A DNA stretch of 64,000 nucleotides from Plectrocnemia conspersa. Taxonomy: Eukaryota > Arthropoda > Insecta > Trichoptera > Polycentropodidae. Positions within the stretch are counted from its first letter, which is position 1; every line of letters starts with the position of its first letter. Position numbers and translations under genes: made by a program. Below, one piece after another: positions 34,630-47,200 of the stretch. Location of the stretch: the NCBI GenBank assembly GCA_009617715.1, contig VTFK01000049.1, positions 496,001 to 560,000 on the forward strand. The letters run 5' to 3'. Under the pieces are notes generated by a model. The model saw only the letters and a list, made by a program, of their open reading frames with translations. It ran no database searches and was not told the origin of the DNA.

Positions 34630-34885
34630 CAGTGGCGTAGCTAGGGTATGTGCCGCTCAGGGCGATCCTTAAAATTGCCCCCCCCCCATATATTTTTTGC
34701 ATGGTCATAAAATCAGCATTTCCTAAAATATTAAATTGGTTATTATTAAGCTCTTGTTATTCGTGTATTTACATATGTTTAAGTGCATTCAGGGTTAAGA
34801 AGCACACTGGACGATCCCATCGCGAATATGCCGCCCCCAAGCAAGTGCCGCCCGCTCCCTCCGCCCCACCATAGCTACGCCACTG
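34630..34885. mobile_element. hAT-type MITE, intact
   Basis: Ends CAGTGGCGTAGCTA and TAGCTACGCCACTG are perfect inverted repeats. Flanks ATCACAAT and ATTACAAT are an 8-bp target duplication with one change. CAGTGGCG ends and 8-bp duplications are typical of hAT elements. 256 bp, no transposase. Confidence 0.88.
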
Positions 34886-37258
34886 ATTACAATCGGAATT
34901 TATCTATAATAGGCGAATTAGCAACGTAAAATTCTTTCATTCAACTCTCAGATATATTTTTAAGCTCTGCAATATTAATAGCTTCAAAACTTAAAAACAT
35001 ATTTATCGATAAACTCTTAAGTGAAAGTTGATAAATAGACATATTTTTGTTTGCTACTAAAAATATCTCATAAGTTTGTGACACATTACTGAATATGTCG
35101 TAGAATACAACTACATATGTATTTGTTTTGAATGTCCTCGTAATGTAAATCTTTTATAATTCTTATTAACAGGAAAATATCTTGCATACATATTTACTTT
35201 CCACATTCGAACCGGATTATGTGACTATACAGCATTAAATTGCTCATCAATGGAAATACTGATGATAATATCGGCCGTCAAGAATGTCAACAGATGGTAC
35301 GAAAATTCTGATTTTACCCCAATTTTGTTGTTCAAACACATTAGCGATATTGTTACGTATCGCAACCTTAGCTCTAATCTCTACCATGTATGTTGAAATA
35401 TCCATAGTGCTGACAATGTTAGTATTATTTATATCCTAATAATAGAATAATTAGGATAGCAACTTGTAAACATCCGTATCAATTGTGATAACTTTCCATT
35501 AGTTAATATTTAAAAGTAAAGTCAGTCTAATTTTGCATAAATATCTTAACTGTGGGGTAGCTCAGGGTCGTACCTCTGTCGGAGAGTATAGACCTAGATG
35601 ATGACTTTGTGACAAATTCTGCAAATAAACTATCGGGTGTTTTATTCTGGAGACGGACCATAACAATATCCTTTTTCGTGATATTACAAAGTTTTCGCAA
35701 CTGTCGCTTTTGAACGGTGATTCATTACTCGAACCCTAATTTGAATAAACACACTGGTAATATATTTTCCGTGTACTGTCTCGCAATAGCCGGTCATCGA
35801 GAAAGTTTTCTACGTCACTGAGTAGACGAAATTTTGCCCACACGAGAGTCGCTGGCACACTTTGAAGTGAGTCAGATCGGCAGAAGAGAGACCTTCGAGT
35901 TTTGCCCGCCAGCTTCAAAATCGAACAGATTTGTGGGTCAAATCGCCGAGAACACTAGTGGAGGTATTTCATTACAACCACTATTGACATTCACGAGGCG
36001 CACGCGGATTTGGATACCTATGCTTACGCGTGTGTTGCAAAATCTGCGACCTCAGGACTTTCCGACGAACATAACCGATTCGATCCGATCGACAAAGCCA
36101 GTCTGTATTGGTATTGTTCGGTGAACGTTATTATATTATTCTCTATTGTTAGTTGTATTCGAGAGCTTGTGAAGTTAGGTTCGTGCTAGTGATACGTAAT
36201 ATTTTTTATATCCAATCTTTAATTATTCTATTATGCCTTATACATACATAGTTCATTACATCGATATTTTAAATACAAATATAAGATACTTGAATTTATT
36301 TGATTTAAACTGGATCACTTTTTTCATCTTAGCCAAAATACTATTAAAATTGACCTCAACGATATTATTATTAACTTTTAAATTAGAATGTGAAAGTATT
36401 TATGTATGAATACATTTGATAAAGTTGTACGTCGCTAAGCATTTCTTCAAAGTACCAAGTTTTGAAACATCTTTGAGAATCACGATCGCGTCCTTTTCTA
36501 ATGCGCGTTAGAGGCAGTAAGGCCGAACTAGCCAACTGATGGCTATCGCCATCCAGCTCCTTAATACGCTGGCATTGAACATTGCTCTATTTAATGTCAG
36601 CTACGAGGAGCTGGTTCAGTCTGTAATATTTTATTTTAATATTTTAGGTTTTTTTCCCTTTCTTACTATGTATTATTTTTTTGTGTTTTGTAATAATGTT
36701 TTTTGTCCATCGTGACCTATTGGGGTAACCTGTTAAGTCACGACAGTTTGAATTTAATTTAAATAAAAAATAAATAGTCTGGAAGTAGATTAAATGGTCA
36801 GTAATTATATTAAACGCTCAGTACTTATAATAGGACGGTCGGGGAAATTTTAACAGTTGGTTTAATAAAACTATTGTACCTGTATACTATCAGATGCATT
36901 CATTCGATGATATAAAAAATACTTAGGGCGAAATAAATAAAATAATAATAATCGGCAATGATTTTAAAATCTAAAACTAATAATATTTTTTTAATTTTTA
37001 TAATATTTTATTTGCTAAAAAACTTTATTAATCTCTTCACTGACCATAAGTCAAAAGCTACTGACCGTTTTATTGTAGAGATAGTGGCCATTTATCGTTA
37101 AAAACCTGTCCGTTTAATTGATGCATATATTTTATACATCACTGCGTTAATTTTATAATAACAAACAGCATTTTCTGTAATGATTTTTGTTACCAACATT
37201 TCACTATTTCTAAATAAAATTAGTAAATACATTATTATAATTTAGAGCATTAATTAAA
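34886..37258. other. Non-coding DNA, probably intronic or intergenic
   Basis: No gene recognised. 35740-36120 is less AT-rich, without convincing protein. About 36510-36775 ends in an AAATAAAAAATAAAT tail and may be the 3' part of a retroposon. Confidence 0.3.
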
Positions 37259-37266
37259 ACTACAAT

Positions 37267-37498
37267 CAGTGGCGATCCTTAAAATTGACCATACATTTTT
37301 TGCAGGGTCATAAAATCAGCATTTCTTAAAATAATAAATTATTTATTATTAAGCTGTTGTTATTCGTGGATTTATATATGTTTTAGTGTATTCAGGGTTA
37401 AGAACCACACTAGACGATCCCATCGCGAATATGCCGCCCCCAAGCAAGTGCCGACCGGGGCGGCTCGCCCCCTCCGCCCCACCATAGCTACGCCACTG
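37267..37498. mobile_element. hAT-type MITE with deleted left end
   Basis: Second copy of the 34630 element. The right end TAGCTACGCCACTG is complete; the left end keeps CAGTGGCG then jumps to ATCCTTAAAATTG, missing about 31 bp. Flanks ACTACAAT and ACTATAAT give an 8-bp duplication with one change. Confidence 0.85.
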
Positions 37499-37699
37499 AC
37501 TATAATAATTGAAAAAAAGTTCTAAACATGATACAGCTCAAATCAATGTCCAAAGTTAATTCTTAACTCTAAGTTATTCAAAATAAGGCCATTAAAATAT
37601 TATATATACACATCTTTATTTTTAATATATATTGGATATAATTGGATATTTTTTTATAAATTAATTTTATTGTACACACGTGCATAGCTTAATGTAGGT

Positions 37700-38335
37700 A
37701 ATTTCACAGGGACGTCATTTTAGGGTTTGGGGGTTTTGTAGGGCCATTTGCCCCCCCCCCCAATTCGGCTAGAAAAATGCTTGTCATTTATTTAAATACT
37801 ATGAATCTCAATGAAATTGAAATATTAAAAAAGGTTAGAAAAAGCTCGAAGAAAATCTATCCCAAATTTTTTTTTTAAATATGTCATTTAAGTGAAATCA
37901 TATCGGAATACTTTTTCACCGGTAGATATATATTTTTGACAGTGAAAATATAATATCTGGCAGGTGCTAGTAAATAGTAATATATATTTACATACTTGTC
38001 ATTATTTATTTACATGCGATGTATAAATGTTACAGTGAATGTGTATTTTTCATTAAAGTTATATATTTCATTAGTGAAGTCCAAATACATTTTTACTAGT
38101 AAATATATATTTCTACTAGCAAAAATATAATTCAACTCTAAAATGTCTATGAAACTCAATTTAACGGTTGCGAAACGTCCATTTGCTGTTCAAACCCAAA
38201 CCCAACTTACACGAATTAACCAAATTCAACTAATTATAGTTTTAGAACTTTCATTAAGTCTAAAACTAATTATAATTTTAGAACTTTCATTAGGTCAAGT
38301 CCAAAATATAAACTAAACGAGTTCATTTCTTATGG
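37700..38335. repeat. Composite R2-R3 repeat
   Basis: R2 (about 37708-37850) starts AGGGACGTCATTTTAGGG and has a C run of about 12. R3 (37870-38335) follows with TCACCGGTAGATATATATTT, TTTACTAGTAAATATATAT and ACGGTTGCGAAACGTCCATT. Confidence 0.8.
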
Positions 38336-41105
38336 GAAAATAATTATAACTCCTACTTAATTCTGATATATGTATTTTTTATGTTCTTATATAAAAAAAT
38401 CTAAATTAAATTAAAAAAAAATAATAGTATTTGTGCCAAAAACATATTTTTAATATAAAAATATCAATATTAATTAAATTATATTTATAATGATAAATAA
38501 ATGTGTACAAGGTTATAGATAAAGATAATAATATTCCATAATAATTAAAAAAAAATATTCTAAGATAATTGCAATAACTAAACAGGGTTTTCTTAGTATT
38601 TTTGAAATTAGACTAAATAAAGCATTTATTTAACAGCTGTGTCTTATAAATCAGCAGATTTCTTTTTACATAAATTTTGAACATGATGTTAGCTTTCTAA
38701 GTTTTACTAATAATTCATAACCCTTTCACAAAAGCTATTTGACAACCGTTTTCAAATACTGATTAACTGCACCTATTGTAATATCTGAAGCATCGTTTCG
38801 TTTATCTGTCCATCTCTAAACGCGATTTATGAGGCGTAACTGCATACACTCGAACGTAAAGATTAAGTAATAAGAATTCGTAAGCCTTATTTATATTTGT
38901 TATCTAGCATTAAATTTGCTATAGCACCGTCGCAGATTTATCTCATAAACATTTCCTTCCACACAGAAAACTATTTTGTAGCCATCTTATGCGAAATGTT
39001 CGTTTTTATTACTTTCGAGCATGCGCGAGATTTATTCATGACATTTTCATAATAACAATTTACCGATGCAAACATGTATTGCGTTAAATAACGTATGTAA
39101 TAACATGTACATATATAATAGATTAACATTTTCCGTTAGGTTTATTGTTCTCTTATGTAAAAAATGTCATTTCCGCCATTTTATTCGAACGTCAAATCAA
39201 AACATCCATTGTGCGTGAGCGAATGTGAACGAAGATGATCATGCATAGTTTTTAAATTGATTATTGGATAAGTTAATATTAAGGTGTAAAGATTGCTACT
39301 AAATAAATATTTTTATTCCTAAAAAATGCATAAATATGTATTGATATACATATTATAGCATAAAAGATATATAACAAAGGTTTCAATCTTTTAGATCACC
39401 TGGTACACATTGCCCTACAAAAAATTGTTTTTAGCTAAATATTTATTTATATTTTTTATATATTAATTTAAGGACTTTTCGTCATATTAGTACCAAGTAG
39501 CGATGCATAGGGTATGTTTGACTAATCTCCTCGGGGATAAATCGCTAGTTATTCTTCTTTCGCGTGTGACATTGACCGTTGCGGGAAGGCCGTCTTTTTG
39601 TGCATCGAAGGACCAGTGAAAACACTTTACTTAATAATATATAGGCTCATCCTACCTTCGCACATATCATAAGCCAACAATATAAAATCAGGTGGGAGCT
39701 TCCCAAGCAGATTTTAGAGTATTTTGCTTTTAAGTTTGCTTCAAACGAAAAAAAACTTACTCGTAAATTTACGCATTCTCTAATAGAGTTCTCATAACAG
39801 ACCACATATGTACTTAAATTCTTTGTCACAATTCATTCTACGCAACATTTACATTGCAACTGAGACCTCTCTGTATTTTTCTAGTTAAAATTTACAGTTT
39901 ATCCTTTGGCCGTATGTTTGCAATTTTTATAATACGAATATTTTGTGGAAGTAGTGACACGCTTGATTTTCATAATGCCATATATTTAATTTATTACATT
40001 TAATTCAAGAAATGTAAGGCTAATTAATCATTAAAAACTTTATTTGATATATTTGTTATGTATGAACAAAAATATAAATAAACTTTTTTAACTATTAATC
40101 CATTTTTTTATAACATACGTTTCAATTACTCTAAATAACGAATGGATGTCTAATGTGCAAATAATTTAAAGACAACTTTTCTACAACAGAAGAAGAAATG
40201 TTCTCCTTTATACATTATTATTAATTTTTAATTAAAATTATACAGTCAATACCGGTAATAACGGTATTGACTGTTTTCACTCCCTTTAATACCGGTATTA
40301 TTGTATGACACTCCACAAAAATAATAATATAGCGGGCTTTCGCAATAAAATAGAGAAACACTTTTGTACATAAGAAATAAATTATATAATAAAATTCTAT
40401 TATATTTATATTATGTTTTGATTAAAATAATTAGCTCTAAATAAATTAATAAAATAAATAATAGCGAGTACATCTACATAAATCGTACTGATCAATTCAG
40501 GGCAGTTAAATATTTTATTAAGAATTTAAAAAAAGTTAAAACTCTTTTATTTTATAATAAATTTAGATTTAATTTGTGTATTAAAGAATTTATTTTGTAT
40601 GCTTATAGTATTTTTTTGACAAGAAAGGAGAATTGCTTTATATAGTGCGCAATTTTTAAATTATATTTTTCAGGGTTCTTAGAGGTTTTTCTCTTATAAA
40701 TTTAATCAATAGAATCAAAACTATAAAACGGAAAATAAATGTGTCTGACCGTCAAAAGAACTCCTCTGTAATTAAAAAATTGAGCTAAGCAGCGACGCGC
40801 TGCCGACCAATTACGTGCTACTGCAATACCTGAAGACAAGATACTAAACTAATTGTAAATAGCAAAGTATTGTAATAACAGGATAAATAAAATTAATTAT
40901 AATGAACAAATAATGTACTTGAATATATCCTGGGTTATATTGTTTATATTAAGGTTTATTTGTAAAATATGTAAATCATCGAAACGATGTCTTATTATTT
41001 AAAATTAAAAACACATATTTAACGATTTCCTCAGTTTCTCGCGGGCGTGTGAGGTAATTACACTACACATACTGTTAATTAACGAGTTTATTTTTTTAAT
41101 TTCAG
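38336..41105. other. AT-rich non-coding DNA upstream of the receptor
   Basis: No gene recognised. Contains the small hairpin at 40243-40273 listed separately. Confidence 0.4.
40243..40273. repeat. Perfect 12-bp stem hairpin
   Basis: CAGTCAATACCG, a 7-base loop, then CGGTATTGACTG. An additional AATACCGGTATT palindrome follows at about 40290. Confidence 0.6.
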
Positions 41106-41257
41106 GTTTGACGCACCGGAAAAGAAAGAGCACAGCCGAAGAGAAGATCTTCCTGTGTCGTTTCGCCGAGAACAATGCATGAATTAGAAACAGTGTTTTG
41201 TGATTGATTTCGTGTATTCTAGTTTTCAATAGTGTGAAATTGTGTTCGAGCTTCGCC
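41106..41257 (+). other. 5' UTR part of the receptor's first coding exon
   Basis: TTAATTTCAG at 41096-41105 is a good acceptor; the following 152 bases lead to the receptor ATG at 41258 in a GCCATGG context, an excellent start site. An upstream non-coding exon is therefore likely. Confidence 0.55.
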
Positions 41258-44200
41258 ATGGAGCCGTACAGATTAATTACTTTCGGAGCGCTCTTCGCCA
41301 TAGTTTTGGCAGCAAATTTAGGTAAGAAACTTTACTCTTCGGTTGTTTTTCGACCTTTACTCGATCGTTCATTACACATATGACACAACGTCTGTCATAA
41401 CATATTTTTTCCGCGGATGGACAATTTGCGTTTTTTCCAAGCCTATTGTTGAATTATCAGAGTCGAATTTCACGGTCGACTCTCTAAGTATAAACAGTTA
41501 GACGCGTTGACCGCAAAGTAAGACAAACGCCGGTGCCGAAAATGCTTTCTTCGCGGTGCAATGTTTAATTAGATTCGTAACGTTATTTAATTGGAATTGT
41601 TGCGGCTGCGATTATCCATGCAGTTATCCATTTTGCGAATCGATGAAAATAATGTGCGTCTGCGCGATTCAATTAGCGAAATGGAGCGTAATGATGAATG
41701 CAAAATATGAACACGTACGCATAATTAGATGCGTGAAAATTGAAATCGATTGGAAACATACGAGTTATTTTTAGTTGCGAAAAGGTTACATAAATCGCGC
41801 GTTAATTCTGCATAACATTTTGATATAATAATAGAAAATGCCAAGTTGACCGTGACGGATTGTGTTTTAATTTTCTTCCGTATAAATTACGTTATATTTT
41901 AATGTAATATTTCACAATTCGTTGCAAACATAGTATTGTATATTATATTATATTGCTTTGACGGGGAATCTAGTTCAATCGACATACATATAATATTTTC
42001 TAAAGAATTGTATTCTATTATGTTTTGAATTATTAGAGTAATTTTATGTTTATTACACTTAAAATAAAGGAAAATATTAAGCAGTTAGAATTAAAAGTAA
42101 AATATATTTTACAGTCAAATAATCACATATGTACAGAATTTTCGTGTACGCAATTTTTGTTTGCGCAATAATCCGTTAACTAATTTTTATATATTCAAGC
42201 TGAAAATGAAATTATTTTCTATGGCAGCGTTACGAGTTTTATACGGACAGAAAAAATACATTCATACTCTTCTTCGATATCATGACTGATCTAGATCAGC
42301 ATTTGCCAATTTTTCGGACATGATTTTTCATAAAAATAACATTGTTTTTTCCGTGAGGAATACTTAGTGCTCGCCCACTTATGATGACATGGGGATGTAA
42401 TCGAATTATTCTTTTTTTTTTTACTTAATACGATTGATGCAATAGTTTTTTGGAACATTTTGCAACTTAGCATCTAAACAGATTTGAGACAGTTGTTAAA
42501 TATTTTACACAAGTGTGAGATCTAGCAACTACACTTGATAGTTGAATCGCTTTTACTAAATATAGCTCAGAGATTTTGATTAATGCCATTCTAGTGAGGA
42601 TAAAATTTAAAATGAATGGAAAATCGTATCAGAATATAATAAATATATTCAAATCACCTATATGTTTCTATATGGTGTTTTTTTTTTATTATTGCAAATC
42701 TGACTATCATGATTTGAAGGGTTTCTCCAATGCGTCATTACACAAAAAATAAGTATACAATTAAACATTATTAAATATTTAAAAAAACAATTATAGTGCA
42801 CACCTAAAATCGACGAGCACCCTCCCATATATATATTTTTCCAGCTCCTAATGGCTATCGGCCAAAAATATCCTTATGTTTTGCAATCTTGTTGAGAAGC
42901 TGAATGGCTTGAGCGTTCTTAAGTCCTGATGGCATGGCCATAAGGGGTAGGAATAAGGGACGCGATCGTGACTCTATAAATGTGCTTATCGACAATCCAC
43001 GTCAAAAGCAATAAAATCGTGCCGTCGCCATGGAAGTGAATATTCTCGGTAATCTAGCATTTATATTACGACTTTAAAAATAACATTAAAAATTAAATAA
43101 GGAACATATAAACTAAATTTTGAACAATAGAAGTGCGCAAAAAACAATTATCACTTCTCCGAAGTCAAAAATCCACATCAAAAGCGATATTATGGTGCCA
43201 TCTCCGTCGCAGTGCCGACACGATTCTATTGCTTTTGGCGTCTGAGAAGTGATAATTGTTTTTGCGCCCTTCTATTGAGCAAAATTCGGTTTAAATACAC
43301 TTTAACCAATACTTTCATATCAGAAGACCGTAGTTACATTGCTAGGAATAGCTCTAATATTTTTAAAACGTTCTAAAATTATAATTAGATTTATGCAACT
43401 CAATACAGATGCACATTTTATAACAGCTAAAATATTCAACTCTGATAAATAACATAGTTAATAAAAAACAGATATTATAGTTCTGCATAAAATTACTATA
43501 GATTGGACCAGGTGTAGGCATAAGAAGGATCGTTGATCTCCTCTTAATTCCCCGATCATATATAAGTTTGGAGTACTACTTTTGCTCAATGTATTTGGAC
43601 TATCACATCGCTTCCGATCTAAAATACGACTAAAACAGCAATCAAGTCAATCGATAAAAACGATAATTTAGAAATGCAGAAAAAAACTGCTGATCCACTT
43701 CGATCGTCAGATCTGGATCATTCAAGCAGTCATCTTGAATCTCCAAGAGTTAAACTCGATTGGTATAAATAAAAAAAACTATGATGAATCAAATGAAAAA
43801 TATTGAAAACTACTCGCAAAATATGATTTACCAAAATCAACTAAAAAATATTATTTTCATGAAGTCACGCAACTTTAATCAAATAAAATTAAGTCATTAA
43901 GTGTATACGTAATAAAATAAATCCGCAGATATGCGTTATACGTCACTCATGCAGAATTACGTAAATAAATTAGCAATTTTATACTGAATTATTATAGTCT
44001 AAACTAGAAGGAACAGCACATACATATTGATAACCACTGTTTTCTTAAAGATCGTGCCAAACAACTTTATTGTTTGCTAGGGCCATTATGAACATCTGCT
44101 TACAATCAAAGTTGCCTAATAAATTACAATTATATCAAAACATTTAACATTTCAGAAGGATGCTTGGATAGTTATAAATACTGATAAGGTAATTTTATCG

Positions 44201-47200
44201 CATCAATCGAGTTGAGAAATAAGGTGAAAGGATCAAAAGTAGGACAATCGATACCCGCACTTCTTAGGAGCGCCATCAAGCCATATCCATATTCCGAATG
44301 GCCATAAGAAATAATCGAGCGCGTGAATATGTTGAGGTAAACACACATAGTTAAGGTGAACGGCAACGACCCACTTTGTAGTGTTATAGCCAAACACATA
44401 TCACACTGATGTAATACGTATCTAACTGAATCGGATCGGTTTTTGCTCTCTTAATTAGTTTCTTTCGACTCTTTCTTAAGGAGGTCGTTAACACTTCTAG
44501 TCACGACGCCGATTATGAAACACACCAAGCATACGAAATGAGAAAAATTGTCTTTGTACCTAGCACGTACGCCCATGGAACGTTCTTCCCTCTCGTGTCT
44601 GAAGATTTAACTACCAATAGGACTGGCCAGAGCCCAGAGATAACGAACCTATACATGCGTTGGAATGATGAGTTTAGTGCGAGTGATAATTTGCAACTGT
44701 GATTTATATTTTCTTTAGAAATTTGTTCTAGATTTCAATATATTATCGGATCAATTTAACACAATAAACAGAGAAACGAAATATCTGTGTGCAAAAAAGA
44801 TTTATCAATTTGTTGTATTTGGGTATAGAGCATTAACGGTACATTCGTATACGCGATATCATTACAGCTTCACGTGTTTTACTTAATTTGCGATGTATAA
44901 AATGGCTGAATAATATTAAACAAATTGCATATAAAATATTTATTGAGGCACGATATCAGATTTTAAAATATGTGTCGAAGGACCAGCGAAACAAACGAAT
45001 AGCTTAGAGATCCGACATGGATAATCGGAGGAGCATTTTTAGCATTATTAATGTATCAGAAACATATCTAGATGATCAATTTAATTTTTTTTGCCTTCTT
45101 TAGAGTGGATAAAGGCAAGGGAATGGATCAATTCCCAGTGTGTTTCCAACGTAACTAAGAATATTTTTTTACGTAAAATATTAAGCCCGATAAGCAGTAT
45201 TTATATTATTGGTTCTAACAAAAATTATGCGATTGTTCTTCAAAGCAGTAATGCGAACTCGTAGAAGCAGAGAATTATTTAATTTAATATAAAATATATA
45301 CAATATTTATTCTAATATTGAATTGCACATGGATTTTAATTATTTTGAAATGCAATGTTGTTAATTAGTCTTTGTTTTTTGACATCTCATTATATATATT
45401 ATTTAAGTTTTGACATTAATTTAAATGATTCTCACCCAGTGGGATGGATATTTTCGGTGGAAAAACACAAAAAACGACTCATTGTTTGATTTTCTCACAT
45501 TGTGCGAGCTATAAAGTGGAGATTAATTCAAACGTTATTGTTATCGACGCACTTTAGACAATTTCCTTGGGAACAGGTGCTAGAGGTATTGTTAACCAAC
45601 GGAGGATAACGAAACTCGGCCGATTAACATTTCCTGCGTCGGAAAGAAACAGACATTTGTGGCATACTAACCACTTACTTTTAGAACCATTTTTATGTGC
45701 TAAAAGAATATTTTATACCTATGTATTTGGCATTGATAACGTAGATACTTTATCACTGAATATAAAGCTTTTAGAAACCTTTCTCCTCATTGTCGTTTAC
45801 CTTCGATATTCCATCGCTTTGTGTAATATATATTCTTATGGTAATATCAAAAAGATCTGGATAAATTAAAAGTTTCACGGGAGATTTAATGTCATAATTC
45901 ATAAGTACAGAATAATATTTGTTATTGCCTATCATAGAAAATCTAATAATAACGAAAGTAAAATCTCGATAAAATGCATCTTAAATAGTATGAATAGAGA
46001 ATCAGATAGTGCTGTAAAATATGTTGATTATAGTTTTTCTATTTCTTCTTTAACAAAGAAAGAACCTTCATCCTCAAGTTTATTTATTCTTGCCACAAGC
46101 TTGAACTATAATTTCGAATATGTAGAGTTATACCGAATATATATATAATAAATAAAGAGTATAAAATTAAAAATATGTTGAGAACCATTGGTGTTGTGTG
46201 AATTACAATAGTGAACAATTATCTAAATACTATTTACAAGGATAGAGTAGAACATTCGTTTATTTGTCATTGCATTATTGGGTGTTTTTTTTTAGGTAGT
46301 GGTCCCAACATCAGTATATTCTAAATAAATGACATATAAATAATAGTAGTTGCTTAGTAAATTTATAAGTAATAATAACATTTTCAATAGGAGGTTTTTG
46401 CCAACTTTTCTTTAACCCAAACACAAATAGCATACTTAACCCTTTGACCGCGGATGACACATATAGAAGTCATCAAGTAAATCGTTATGCATTGGGCACC
46501 TAAATGTGTCATAATTTAATGTTGAAAAACAATTTTATTTATTAAAATAATATTTAAATAACTTATGGCAAAAACAGATTCTCCTCCACATAATCGCAAA
46601 TTTCTAAATAGCGCGCAAAAATATTAGCCGCGGTGAATGGGTTAAAAAAAATTATACATTCACATAATTAAGGAAATAGTTTATAGTAGACATTTAAATT
46701 TAATTGTATGTAGCTGTAAATAATATTATGTTAAATAAATAAATTGTTAATTTGATGATGTCTAATTTTTATGATTAAATAATTTGGACCGTAATAGATT
46801 GAATGAAAAAAAGTTTTTGTCCGGTAAAGGTTAAGCGTGGATTGCAGACATAAGCTAGTATTATTTTCGCTGTTGATTTTGGCTACCCCTGATGTATACA
46901 ATATTTGCGTATCATCAATTTGATGTAGTACTAAAGCGTTGACACTTCCGTTTCATCACTTCGTTTCCTTTAAAATTTCTCAATTTCCATTCAAAAATCA
47001 TTACCCAATAACGTCACAATCGTTTCGTTTGTTACAGAGCCTATTCTTCCTACGCCTTCGCCTCCAGAACTCAGCGCAGACAATAGCGTGGATCATACAA
47101 TACACAATTCGACGAGCGCATCCGATATTGCAACCACCACCATTCGACCTCCGAGAAACGATACTAAAGACGATTTCAAGAAAGCCAGAGCGATGAACGT

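Larger units (their letters stand above)
41322..47037. other. First coding intron of the receptor (5.7 kb)
   Basis: Non-coding. Contains an R1 repeat and a TTAA-flanked MITE listed separately. A GC-mixed stretch at 44170-44700 shows no recognisable domain. Confidence 0.6.

Noticed and set aside
35545..35620. tRNA-like start (GTGGGGTAGCTCAGGGTCG)
   Set aside because: There is a box A-like start but no box B-like GGTTCGANNCC at the right distance and no cloverleaf.
35736..36124. Open frames on both strands
   Set aside because: No similarity recognised; more likely part of a non-coding exon or an old repeat.
45060..45170. [14 protein letters not shown] resembling a LINE reverse transcriptase motif
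   Set aside because: Only a few residues fit the G.D.(I/F)P pattern and no flanking motifs are present.
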